64,000 nucleotides of DNA from Streptomyces sp. FIT100 (GTDB lineage Bacteria > Actinomycetota > Actinomycetes > Streptomycetales > Streptomycetaceae). The stretch spans positions 2,220,001-2,284,000 of the forward strand of contig NZ_CP075715.1 of assembly GCF_024584805.1 (NCBI RefSeq), in the 5' to 3' direction. Position 1 is the stretch's first letter. The number at the start of each line of letters is the position of its first letter. The position numbers and the translations under genes are program-made. The notes beneath the pieces are model-generated. The model ran no database searches, was not told the DNA's origin, and saw nothing but the letters and a program-made list of their open reading frames with translations. Shown piece after piece: positions 45,835 through 53,021 of this stretch.

Positions 45835-45926
45835 GCGGTACCCCCTCGTGCGCAACTCCGTCCACTTCGGGACGCGTTGTATTCGATCCGTAGCCGAGAG
45901 TAGCCGTCGCGCGCCACGCTGGCCCC

Positions 45927-46382
45927 GTGAACGAGAACATTCCCGCCACTCCCCCGGCCCCCCAATACGCCATGCGCTTCACCGTCGGCGACCACTCCGC
46001 CCGCCACGTACGGCGCATCCTCCGCCACTACCTCACCCAGTGGGGCATGCCGTCCCTCGCCGACGACGCCGCGCTCGCCCTCACCGAGCTCCTCACCAAC
46101 GTCCACCGCCACGTCCCCGACCGCCGCTGCGCCCTCCTCATCGAACGCAGCCCCACGGGCCTGCGCGTCGAGGTCCACGACAGCTCGCCCACCCTCCCCC
46201 GACCGCACCGCGCGTCGCCCGACGACGAGACCGGGCGAGGGTTGGCGGTGCTGGACGCGGTCGTCCACAAGTGGGGGGTGGCGCAGACGGGTTCTCCCGG
46301 CAAGACGGTCTGGTTCGAGTGCCGTCATCGGCCAACCTCTGAATCCGCTCAAGTCGCCTCGCCCCCGGGCCGAAGCATGTGA
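45927..46382 (+). CDS. ATP-binding protein, HATPase_c anti-sigma-factor-like kinase fold
   Basis: 151 residues from GTG at 45927. The N-box is ALALTELLTNVHRHV and the G-boxes are RGLAVLDAVVHKWGV and GKTVWFE. These are the GHKL ATPase motifs of short RsbW/SpoIIAB-like proteins. Streptomyces encodes dozens next to Scr1/DUF397 pairs. It could phosphorylate an anti-anti-sigma factor such as BldG or bind a sigma factor. It is divergent from the regulator gene, with about 90 bases between them for both promoters. Confidence 0.88.
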   Translation: MNENIPATPPAPQYAMRFTVGDHSARHVRRILRHYLTQWGMPSLADDAALALTELLTNVHRHVPDRRCALLIERSPTGLRVEVHDSSPTLPRPHRASPDDETGRGLAVLDAVVHKWGVAQTGSPGKTVWFECRHRPTSESAQVASPPGRSM

Positions 46383-46422
46383 TCGACTCCGCTCACGGTC
46401 ACGGATCGCAGGGGAGGGCGTG

Positions 46423-46956
46423 ATGAGGGCGAGGACGTTGGTGACGGGTGTCGCCGTCACCGTACTGATGGGTCTGGGCACGACGGCGTCGGGCGCCACG
46501 ACCCGGGGGGACTCGCTGGGCGACTCCGGCGGGTACGAGCTGGGCTTCGAGCACGCCGGGCCGGGCGAGGGCTACTGGTTCACCTGCCCCCTCCTGCGCA
46601 ACGTCTCCTCCGTGCCGATCACGGTGATCGGGGTGGAGCTGCTCCGCGCCCCTGACCACTGGAGGACCGGCGAGGTCGGGGCGGTCAGACAATCCGACGC
46701 CCACGGACCGTCGCTGGGGGCACGCGACGAGTCGTTCACGGAGGACCCGAACCTGCTCGGGGAGCTCTCCGAGGCGCCGGTCCCGATCGCCCCCGGCGAG
46801 CACACCCCCGTCTACTACCTGGTGCGGGCGGAGGCGACCACGTCGCCGGTCTCCGGACGCGCCGAGGGCTGCCGGTTCACCTACCGCACCGAGCACCGGA
46901 TCTACGTGCAGGATCTGCGCGCCGACTTCGTCCTCGGTCCGAGCGGCGAGGGGTGA
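46423..46956 (+). CDS. Secreted protein of unknown function
   Basis: 177 residues; ATG at 46423 is preferred over GTG at 46420 because GGGGAGGG is then better spaced. Residues 1-27 are a signal peptide (VTVLMGLGTTASGA). The mature protein resembles a single beta-sandwich: YWFTCPLLRNVSSVPITVIG, PIAPGEHTPVYYLVRAEA, and two cysteines that could pair. No family is recognised. It is not obviously part of the neighbouring operons. Confidence 0.7.
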   Translation: MRARTLVTGVAVTVLMGLGTTASGATTRGDSLGDSGGYELGFEHAGPGEGYWFTCPLLRNVSSVPITVIGVELLRAPDHWRTGEVGAVRQSDAHGPSLGARDESFTEDPNLLGELSEAPVPIAPGEHTPVYYLVRAEATTSPVSGRAEGCRFTYRTEHRIYVQDLRADFVLGPSGEG

Positions 46957-47167
46957 GGGGTGGGGCTTGTCCTCCGCCCGTCCTCCGCCCGTACTGAGCG
47001 AGGTCACCGAGCAGCGGGAGACGAGCCGATGTGGACCACTCGTGCCCACGCGGGCGGCCGGCCCGCGGACCCTGGACCGGCTGGAGGGGCTGCCGAAAGG
47101 CGCACCACCGCGCCGCCGTCCGGTCGCGGACCGCGCGGCGGCGTAGCACCGGCGCAGGCGGGCCGGT

Positions 47168-47884
47168 TCAGCCGAAATCGGAGCTCGTCGGCATGACCAC
47201 GATGTCGCGTACGCAGATCCGCTGCGGCTGCTTCCAGCAGAACATGATCATGTCGGCGAGTTCCTCGGCGCTGATGAAGTCCGGATTGCCGAGGCGTTCG
47301 CAGTACTCGTCGAAGCTGATGCCCATCTCGGCGTGGATGTTGGTCCTGACGAAGCCGGGGGCCACGTTGGTGACGCGGATACCGTTGCCCGCCTGGCCCT
47401 TCTGCAGGGAGCCCGCGAGCGAGCGCAGCGCGGCCTTGCAGGCGTGGTAGACCTCGCCGTCGGGGCCGGGCACCCGGTCGCCGACCGAGCTCAGGTTGAT
47501 GATGGTGCCGCTGTTGCGGGCCTTCATGTCCCCGAGCACGGCGCGGATGCCGTTGAGTACGCCCTTGAGGAGCACGTCGACCTCGTACGACATGTCCGCC
47601 GGGTCCCGGGTCTCCAGCGCGCCGATCCGCAGGAAGCCCGCGCAGTTGACGAGGCACTCGGTGGGGCCGTGCAGGGACTCGGCGGCGCGGATCGCCGCTT
47701 CGAGCGCCGCGTAGTCGGAGACGTCGACGGCTGCCGTGGCGATCTGCTCGGAGGGCAGCCCGTCCAGCGGGGTGGGGTGCCGCGACACCAGGAGCAGGGG
47801 ATGCCGTTCCGCCGCGAAGGCCGCCGCGACGGCCCTGCCGATGCCGTGGCTCGCCCCGGTCACGACGACGAGTGGCTGTGCCAT
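47168..47884 (-). CDS. Short-chain dehydrogenase/reductase (SDR)
   Basis: 238 residues from ATG at 47884, with GAGAGGAAG upstream. Classical SDR layout: cofactor motif TGASHGIGRA, NxxG-type VNCAGF, catalytic Ser in NLSSVGD and YxxxK in YHACKAALRSL. It ends QRICVRDIVVMPTSSDFG, like YdfG/NADP-dependent serine dehydrogenase relatives. The Arg in SRHP after beta-2 favours NADP. It lies 11 bases after the second SDR gene on the same strand, so they are co-transcribed and may work on related keto or hydroxy substrates. Confidence 0.9.
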   Translation of the reverse strand: MAQPLVVVTGASHGIGRAVAAAFAAERHPLLLVSRHPTPLDGLPSEQIATAAVDVSDYAALEAAIRAAESLHGPTECLVNCAGFLRIGALETRDPADMSYEVDVLLKGVLNGIRAVLGDMKARNSGTIINLSSVGDRVPGPDGEVYHACKAALRSLAGSLQKGQAGNGIRVTNVAPGFVRTNIHAEMGISFDEYCERLGNPDFISAEELADMIMFCWKQPQRICVRDIVVMPTSSDFG

Positions 47885-47895
47885 GGGACTTCCTC

Positions 47896-48690
47896 TCAGG
47901 TCGTCTTGATCTGGCCGCCGTCGATGACGAATTCGGCGCCGGTGATGTTGGCGGCGCGGGCGGAGGCCAGGAAGACGGCGAGGTCGGCGACCTCCTGCGG
48001 TTCGGTGACGCGGCCGGAGGAGATGCCCCACCGCTGGGGCACCACCTCATCGACCGCCTGCTGCGCGGTGGTGCCGGCCTGGGCGGCGACGGTCTCGGCG
48101 AAGCCTCCCGGGGCGGTCCAGAAGGGTGTGCGGACCGGCCCGGGGGCGATGGCGTTCACGCGTACGCCGCGCGGCGCGAACTCCTCCGACAACGCCTTGG
48201 TGAGGTTGCTCAGCGCCGCCTTGGCGGCCGAGTAGTCCACCACGGCGGGGAAGGGCATCCGCGCGTTGATGGAACTGACGTTGACGATCGCCCCTCGCCC
48301 GCCTTCGAGCAGATGCGGCAGCGCGGCGCGGCTCGCGCGGACCGCACTGAAGAAGTTCACCTCGAAGCCCCGCTGCCACTGGGCGTCGTCGATCGCGAGG
48401 AAGTCGCCGCGGGCCTCTGTGGCGCCGACGTTGTTCACCAGCACATCGACCCTGCCGTGCCCCTCCACCGCCGCCCGCACCAGCGCCTCCGCGCCCTCAG
48501 CGGTGCTCAGGTCCCCGGGTACGAAGCCCACCTCGTACCTCTCCCGCACCGCGGCGAGCTCCGCCGTCTCGGCCCGGCTGCCGACGACGACCCGCGCGCC
48601 CTCCCGCGCGAACGCCTCGGCGACGGCCAGGCCGATGCCCTTGCTGCCGCCGGTGACGACGGCGACCTTGTCGGTGAGCTCCAGATCCAT
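47896..48690 (-). CDS. Short-chain dehydrogenase/reductase (SDR), FabG-like
   Basis: 264 residues with ATG at 48690. Motifs: TGGSKGIGLA, NNVG, Ser in NVSSINARMPF and YSAAK. The usual FabG ending FLASARAANITGAEFVIDGG is present. It is the first gene of a two-SDR operon; the upstream 275 bases hold divergent promoters toward the O-methyltransferase. Substrate is not predictable. An insertion near FWTAPGGFAETVAAQAGTTA would cover the active site and is typical of secondary-metabolite SDRs. Confidence 0.9.
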   Translation of the reverse strand: MDLELTDKVAVVTGGSKGIGLAVAEAFAREGARVVVGSRAETAELAAVRERYEVGFVPGDLSTAEGAEALVRAAVEGHGRVDVLVNNVGATEARGDFLAIDDAQWQRGFEVNFFSAVRASRAALPHLLEGGRGAIVNVSSINARMPFPAVVDYSAAKAALSNLTKALSEEFAPRGVRVNAIAPGPVRTPFWTAPGGFAETVAAQAGTTAQQAVDEVVPQRWGISSGRVTEPQEVADLAVFLASARAANITGAEFVIDGGQIKTT

Positions 48691-48965
48691 CGGCGCGTAC
48701 TCCTGTGCCGTGACGCAAGCACGGAACTTCCGCGCATTTCAGACACCCGTGGGCATTATCGATCCCCCAACCACCCGATCCTCGTGAGGCGCGCCCTGCC
48801 TCACAGCGGGTGCTGTGCAAGCCGTCCGGCTCACCGCAGGAGATCGCGCGCGGGGAGCGCCCGCACGGCTGCCCGCGGTTGGCGGCGGGGCTCGCCGCGT
48901 TCCTTATCGGCCGCTCACGCCGATGTGTGGGTGGCCGCCGCCCTCGCGGGGGTAGGTTCCGAAAC

Positions 48966-49634
48966 ATGTCCAATGACCGATGGAACGCCGTAGACACGTA
49001 CTTCACCGACCATCTCGCCCCCGCCGACGAGGCATTGACCGCCGCGCTCGAGGCGAGTGACGCCGCCGGGCTGCCGCAGATCGCCGTCGCCGCCAACCAG
49101 GGCAAGCTGCTGCATCTGCTCGCCCTCACCCAGGGCGCCCGCAGGATCCTGGAGATCGGCACGCTCGGGGCGTACAGCACGATCTGGCTGGCCCGCGCGC
49201 TGCCCGCAGACGGGCAGTTGGTCTCGCTGGAGTACAACCCGGCCCACGCGGAGGTGGCCCGCGGGAATCTCGCACGCGCCGGGCTCGACAAGACGGTCGA
49301 GGTACGGGTCGGGGCGGCGCTCGACTCGCTGGCCGCGCTGGAGGCGGAGGGCGCGGGTCCGTTCGATCTCTTCTTCATCGACGCGGACAAGGTCAACAAC
49401 CCCAACTACGTGGAGTGGGCCGTGAAACTGTCCCGCCCCGGCAGCCTCATCATCGTCGACAACGTCGTGCGTGAGGGCGCCGTCGCGGACGCGGCCAGCG
49501 AGGACCCGTCCGTCGTCGCCACCCGCCGCATGGTCGAGCTCGTCGGGAAGCACCCGCGGCTCACCGCGACGGCGGTGCAGACGGTGGGTGTGCGGGGGTA
49601 CGACGGCCTCCTGCTGGCCCGGGTGCAGGGCTGA
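48966..49634 (+). CDS. SAM-dependent O-methyltransferase (caffeoyl-CoA OMT family)
   Basis: 222 residues from ATG at 48966. The SAM motif I is ILEIGTLGAYSTIWLARAL and the acidic strand-2 residue is in LVSLEYNPAHAE. The metal-binding pair typical of the class I cation-dependent OMTs shows as FFIDADKVNNPNYVEWA and IIVDNVVREG. Substrates of this family carry vicinal hydroxyls, such as catechols. It is single-domain and cytoplasmic, and close to SDR and ABM genes, which hints at small aromatic compound tailoring without proving a cluster. Confidence 0.92.
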   Translation: MSNDRWNAVDTYFTDHLAPADEALTAALEASDAAGLPQIAVAANQGKLLHLLALTQGARRILEIGTLGAYSTIWLARALPADGQLVSLEYNPAHAEVARGNLARAGLDKTVEVRVGAALDSLAALEAEGAGPFDLFFIDADKVNNPNYVEWAVKLSRPGSLIIVDNVVREGAVADAASEDPSVVATRRMVELVGKHPRLTATAVQTVGVRGYDGLLLARVQG

Positions 49635-49661
49635 GGGAACGCGGTGCGGCAGGATGGCGGC

Positions 49662-50027
49662 ATGAGCGTAGTCAAGATCAACGTCCTGACCGTCCCCGCC
49701 GAGCAGCGCGAGGTCCTGGAGCGGCGCTTCGGTGCCCGCGCCGGGGTGGTGGAGTCGTCCGACGGCTTCGAGTGGTTCGAGCTGCTGCGCCCCGTCGAGG
49801 GCACCGACAAGTACCTCGTCTACACGCGCTGGCGTGACGAGGAGTCCTTCACCGCATGGATGGAGGGCCCGATGAAGGCCGCGCACCAAGGCCAGGGTCA
49901 AGGTCAGGGCGGCCCGGGTCAGGGGCAGGGCGGCGGCGAGGGCGGCGACCGTCCCAAGCCCGCGGCCAGCGACTCCACCCTGTGGTCGTTCGAGGTCGTC
50001 CAGCAGGCCGGGCCCAAGCCGGCCTGA
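49662..50027 (+). CDS. Antibiotic biosynthesis monooxygenase (ABM) domain protein
   Basis: 121 residues with ATG at 49662. The ferredoxin-like ABM fold is visible: VVKINVLTVPAEQREVLERR, FEWFELLRPVEGTDKYLVYT and DEESFTAWMEGPMKAAH. An unusual Gln/Gly-rich loop (about residues 70-88) interrupts the domain before the final strand LWSFEVV. ABM proteins include cofactor-free monooxygenases and heme-degrading IsdG-like enzymes. No heme-binding residue can be assigned. It lies 27 bases after the methyltransferase. Confidence 0.85.
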   Translation: MSVVKINVLTVPAEQREVLERRFGARAGVVESSDGFEWFELLRPVEGTDKYLVYTRWRDEESFTAWMEGPMKAAHQGQGQGQGGPGQGQGGGEGGDRPKPAASDSTLWSFEVVQQAGPKPA

Positions 50028-50074
50028 CGTAAATCGCTCGCGAAGGGGCGTACGGACCGGATAGAGAGGGCGCC

Positions 50075-50578
50075 ATGCCCACCTGGTCCCTACGCCCCGA
50101 GCGCTTCGACACCCCCGACGCGACCGCCCTGCGCCGCGACTACTACCACGATGTGGCGAGCAGTTACTGGAAGCGGTCGGCGACCGGGGCCGAGATCGAC
50201 GAAGGGCTCACCGGCGACGGGGTGGAACGACTCGCCGCCCCCACCGGCGAGTTCGTCGTCGGCCGGTACGGCGGCGCTCCCGGCGCCTGCGGCGGGGTGC
50301 TGCTCCTCGACCCGGAACGAGCCGAACTGACGCGGGTGTACGTCCGGCCGCGCTTGCGCGGGACGGGCGGCGGCGGTGCGCTGCTCGCCGCGCTGGAGGA
50401 CGCGGCACGGCGCCTCGGCGCGCGGCGGCTGGTGCTCAACACCCGGCTCGATCTGACCGAGGCCCGACGGCTCTACACGAGGCACGGATTCGCGGAGATC
50501 CCGGCGTACTGCGAGGGCCCGTACATGGAGATCTGGTACGGCAAGGAGCTGTACGACTCCGCACGCGTACGGGCCTGA
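50075..50578 (+). CDS. GNAT-family N-acetyltransferase
   Basis: 167 residues, ATG at 50075 with GAGAGGG upstream. The acetyl-CoA site is the classical VYVRPRLRGTGGGGALLAALE (motif A, Q/RxxGxG/A variant), followed by ARRLVLNTRLDLTEARRLY and RHGFAEIPAY, where the Tyr often serves as acid. The acceptor is unknown. It stands at the end of the plus-strand run and converges on the next gene with five bases between the stop codons. Confidence 0.92.
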   Translation: MPTWSLRPERFDTPDATALRRDYYHDVASSYWKRSATGAEIDEGLTGDGVERLAAPTGEFVVGRYGGAPGACGGVLLLDPERAELTRVYVRPRLRGTGGGGALLAALEDAARRLGARRLVLNTRLDLTEARRLYTRHGFAEIPAYCEGPYMEIWYGKELYDSARVRA

Positions 50579-50583
50579 TCGCG

Positions 50584-51630
50584 TCAGGGCGCGGTGAAGA
50601 GCATGGGGAAGCGGGGCGCGAGCCACGGCCTGCGCCCCCAGGCGAACACCCCGCCGCGGGCCATCGCACCCCACGGCCCGCGGCGTCCGAGCGCCATGAG
50701 GAGGAAGGCGACCGGCTCGGTGAGGATGGTGCAGTCCGGGCGGCTCGGCGGCCGCGGGGACGCGGCCGTGAGCACACCGTCGGTGAAGGTGGCGCCGAAG
50801 CCGCCGCCGCCCCGCAGGCGGATCGCGTAGCGGGCCGTCAGACCGGCGGTGGCGGCGGGGCTCACGACCCGCGGCAGGGCAGTGATCAGGAAGGGCAGGG
50901 TCAGCGGGACCCGGGCTCGGTCGATCATGTGCGGGCGGTCAAGGGCGCGGGCGAGGTCGTAGCCGTGGCCGAGCATGTGCGTCAGCAGGTACGAGCCGAG
51001 TGCGGGCCCGTCCATCGGGCCCATCGGGGTGTTGAGCATCCCCTGCGCCGCCGGCTCGTGCCCCGCCGGCTCGTGTGCCACGCCCTCGTGCCCGGCCGGC
51101 ACCTGCCCCGCCGGCTCCTGTGCCACGCCCTCGTGCCCCGCCGGCTCCTGTGCCACGCCCTCGTGCCCCGCCGGCTCGTGTGCCGCGCGCTCCCGCGCCG
51201 CGCCCCGGTCCACCGCGGTGAGGAACGCCTCGGCCTGCTCCACGATCATCGCGGCCAGTGGTCCCGCCGCCCGCTCGTCGAACGCGGCGAGGGCGCGTTC
51301 ATTGGCCGCGGCCAGGCCCTGCGGGGTGCCGTCCCCGTGGTCGCGCTCGTGCCCGGCCGCGATGTCCGCCATTAGCTCGTTGGCCTGCGCGAGATGAGCC
51401 GCCGCCTCCCCCACGGTCCACCGCGAGCCCTGCACCGGAACGCCCGTGTCGCCGGCCCCGCGCAGCAGCGCGCCGATGTCCTCGGCGGTGCCGCGTATCG
51501 CGTCAGCGAGCCCCTCCGGCAGAGCCCCCTGAGCCCTCTGAGTGCCCTGTGTGCCCCGAGCGCCCTGCGCGTTCCGTGTGTCCCGTGTGTCCCGTGTGTC
51601 CCGTGTGTCCCGCCGGGCCGCTGGTACCAC
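50584..51630 (-). CDS. Maleylpyruvate isomerase/mycothiol-dependent DinB-like protein with SCP2-type C-terminal domain
   Basis: 348 residues from GTG at 51630, chosen for GAGGAGG upstream; TTG at 51678 lacks a ribosome-binding site. Residues about 60-250 form the DinB-like four-helix bundle: WTVGEAAAHLAQANELM and LGSYLLTHMLGHGYDLARAL supply His ligands for a metal. The C-terminus (RLRGGGGFGATFTDGV...) is an SCP2-like sterol-carrier domain, the usual partner in TIGR03083 proteins. Between the helices is a tandem 10-residue repeat (AHEPAGHEGV), and near the start an Asp-Thr-Arg repeat, both encoded by minisatellite DNA. Family members act on mycothiol conjugates; the substrate here is unknown. 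Confidence 0.8.
   Translation of the reverse strand: MVPAARRDTRDTRDTRDTRNAQGARGTQGTQRAQGALPEGLADAIRGTAEDIGALLRGAGDTGVPVQGSRWTVGEAAAHLAQANELMADIAAGHERDHGDGTPQGLAAANERALAAFDERAAGPLAAMIVEQAEAFLTAVDRGAARERAAHEPAGHEGVAQEPAGHEGVAQEPAGQVPAGHEGVAHEPAGHEPAAQGMLNTPMGPMDGPALGSYLLTHMLGHGYDLARALDRPHMIDRARVPLTLPFLITALPRVVSPAATAGLTARYAIRLRGGGGFGATFTDGVLTAASPRPPSRPDCTILTEPVAFLLMALGRRGPWGAMARGGVFAWGRRPWLAPRFPMLFTAP
51045..51185 (-). repeat. 30-bp minisatellite inside the DinB-like gene
   Basis: About four to five copies of a unit near CCGGCTCCTGTGCCACGCCC with small changes, encoding AHEPAGHEGV-type decapeptides in frame. Confidence 0.85.
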
Positions 51631-52114
51631 GCCTCGCGCCTCCTCGCCCTTCCTCGCCCTCGTGTCCGCGGTACCCAACCAGGCAGCGGGGGCCCTGACA
51701 AGAGCAACGGCGAGCGGGCGGCTCCCAGGCGCAGGCCAGGGAGCCGCCGACGAGTCCGCAGAACAGCCCCAGCAGGAGACCGCCCAGGTTGGCGACGGGG
51801 AAGGAGACGAGCGCGAGCAGGATGGCCGCGACCCCGGCGAAGACGCGTACCTCCCGGTGGAACCAGAGCGTGACGCCGAGGACCAGGAGCAGGACGCCGA
51901 TGACCAGGGAGCCCGCGCCGGCCGACGTGGTCAGGGCCAGCGGGATGCCTCCCAGGCCGAGGTTCACGTAGGGGAAGCAGAGCACGGGCATCCCCGCCGC
52001 GAAGGTGAACAGTCCCGCCCAGAAGGGGCGCTCCCCCCTCCAGGTCCGGAATCCCCGCCGGGCCCCCGCGCACCTGTCGCGCAGTCCCGGACGTGTCCAC
52101 CAGGTCAGAAGCAC
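51503..52114 (-). CDS. DUF6114 membrane protein
   Basis: 203 residues from GTG at 52114, overlapping the end of the DUF6230 gene by ten bases. Four hydrophobic helices follow FRTWRGERPFWAGLFTFAAG: LALTTSAGAGSLVIGVLLLV, VFAGVAAILLALVSF and LGGLLLGLFCGLVGGSLACAW are seen. This is the usual DUF6114 fold. The C-terminal 60 residues (with GHTGHTGHTGHT) are low-complexity and overlap the next gene in another frame, so the true family domain ends near residue 145 and the tail is probably a run-on. Function is unknown. Confidence 0.75.
   Translation of the reverse strand: MLLTWWTRPGLRDRCAGARRGFRTWRGERPFWAGLFTFAAGMPVLCFPYVNLGLGGIPLALTTSAGAGSLVIGVLLLVLGVTLWFHREVRVFAGVAAILLALVSFPVANLGGLLLGLFCGLVGGSLACAWEPPARRCSCQGPRCLVGYRGHEGEEGRGGARRGTSGPAGHTGHTGHTGHTERAGRSGHTGHSEGSGGSAGGAR
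51574..51609 (-). repeat. 9-bp tandem repeat shared by two overlapping frames
   Basis: Four perfect copies of CCGTGTGTC. In one minus-strand frame they give Gly-His-Thr repeats at the end of the DUF6114 protein and in another Arg-Asp-Thr repeats at the start of the DinB-like protein. Confidence 0.9.
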
Positions 52115-52731
52115 TCGTGCCGGCCCTGTCTGACCTTCACGTCGAGGTCGGGGACGGTGAAGGTCGCGGCCGTGATCGCGACCGCCTCGAAATGCGGGTC
52201 GATGAGGACGACCTTCTCGGCCTGCTGGGCGACACCGTCGGGGTCGAAGAAGTGCGACTCGCGGTCGCCCGGGTTGACCGGCCCGTCCGTGAGCGAGCCC
52301 GCCGCGACGCCGATGCCGATGTCCGTCAGGTCGGCCTGATCGGCGGCCAGCGACGTCGAGTCGATGAAGATGTCCTTCGCCTCCGCCCGGCCCTTGTCCT
52401 GCGCGCCCGTGAGCCTGAGCGTGTACGGGCCGAGAACGGGGATCGGGACCACCACGGACTGGCACAGACCGTCGATCCTCACGTGCTCGGCCCCGAAGAC
52501 CGAGACCGGGACGAGGTCACCCTCCCTGGTCCTGTCCACCATGCTGTAGATGCTCAGACCGTGGACGGCCATCCTGTCGGCGGAGAGCTGGAAGGTCCGG
52601 CCGGAGATGAGGAACGACGCGGCGAGCGCCCCCTGCGCCATGGCGATCCCGAGCGCCGCGGTGGCCGCAAGCCCGGGCACCATGACGAGTGCGAAGCGCT
52701 TCCAGCGGGTCCTGCCGCGGCTGTACGGCAT
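52105..52731 (-). CDS. DUF6230 exported protein
   Basis: 208 residues, ATG at 52731 with GAGGAG upstream. An N-terminal basic stretch and one hydrophobic segment (FALVMVPGLAATAALGIAMAQGALAASF) anchor or export it. The rest is beta-rich with FLISGRTFQLSADRMAVHGL, DIFIDSTSLAADQADLTDIG and a late FTVPDLDVKVRQG. DUF6230 genes are regularly paired with DUF6114 in Streptomyces, as here, and some are annotated as cholesterol esterases without support. The pair probably forms a membrane complex of unknown role. Confidence 0.82.
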   Translation of the reverse strand: MPYSRGRTRWKRFALVMVPGLAATAALGIAMAQGALAASFLISGRTFQLSADRMAVHGLSIYSMVDRTREGDLVPVSVFGAEHVRIDGLCQSVVVPIPVLGPYTLRLTGAQDKGRAEAKDIFIDSTSLAADQADLTDIGIGVAAGSLTDGPVNPGDRESHFFDPDGVAQQAEKVVLIDPHFEAVAITAATFTVPDLDVKVRQGRHECF

Positions 52732-52876
52732 GCCGCTCCTCGCTCGTCTCGTCCGGTGGTGGCCTGCGGTGAGCCCGCGTACCGCGGGTCGCGGTACTCA
52801 GCCAGAGTGTTCACCGGAGGCGGGGGAAGTTATCTCCGCGAGCGTCCCGGCAGGGGGAATTCACCCGGGTGGCCGC

Positions 52877-52915
52877 GGGGCCCCGCGGTGGGGCCCCGCG
52901 GTGGGGCCCCGCGGT
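52877..52915. repeat. 13-bp tandem repeat GGGGCCCCGCGGT, three copies
   Basis: Three perfect copies at 52877, 52890 and 52903 in the gap between the DUF6230 gene and the exporter gene. The 52732-53021 gap has no convincing gene. Confidence 0.95.
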
Positions 52916-53021
52916 GATGTCCTTGCCGCCCTGGACGATCCGGCGGCCGCCGCCAACGCGCTCCGGGGTGTGCTCGGGCCGGGGGCCGCTGTGTGCTCGG
53001 GCCGGGGCGCGCCCCTCGGGG

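Noticed and set aside
46957..47167. Small gene downstream of the secreted protein
   Set aside because: Only low-complexity frames without ribosome-binding site or family resemblance are present.
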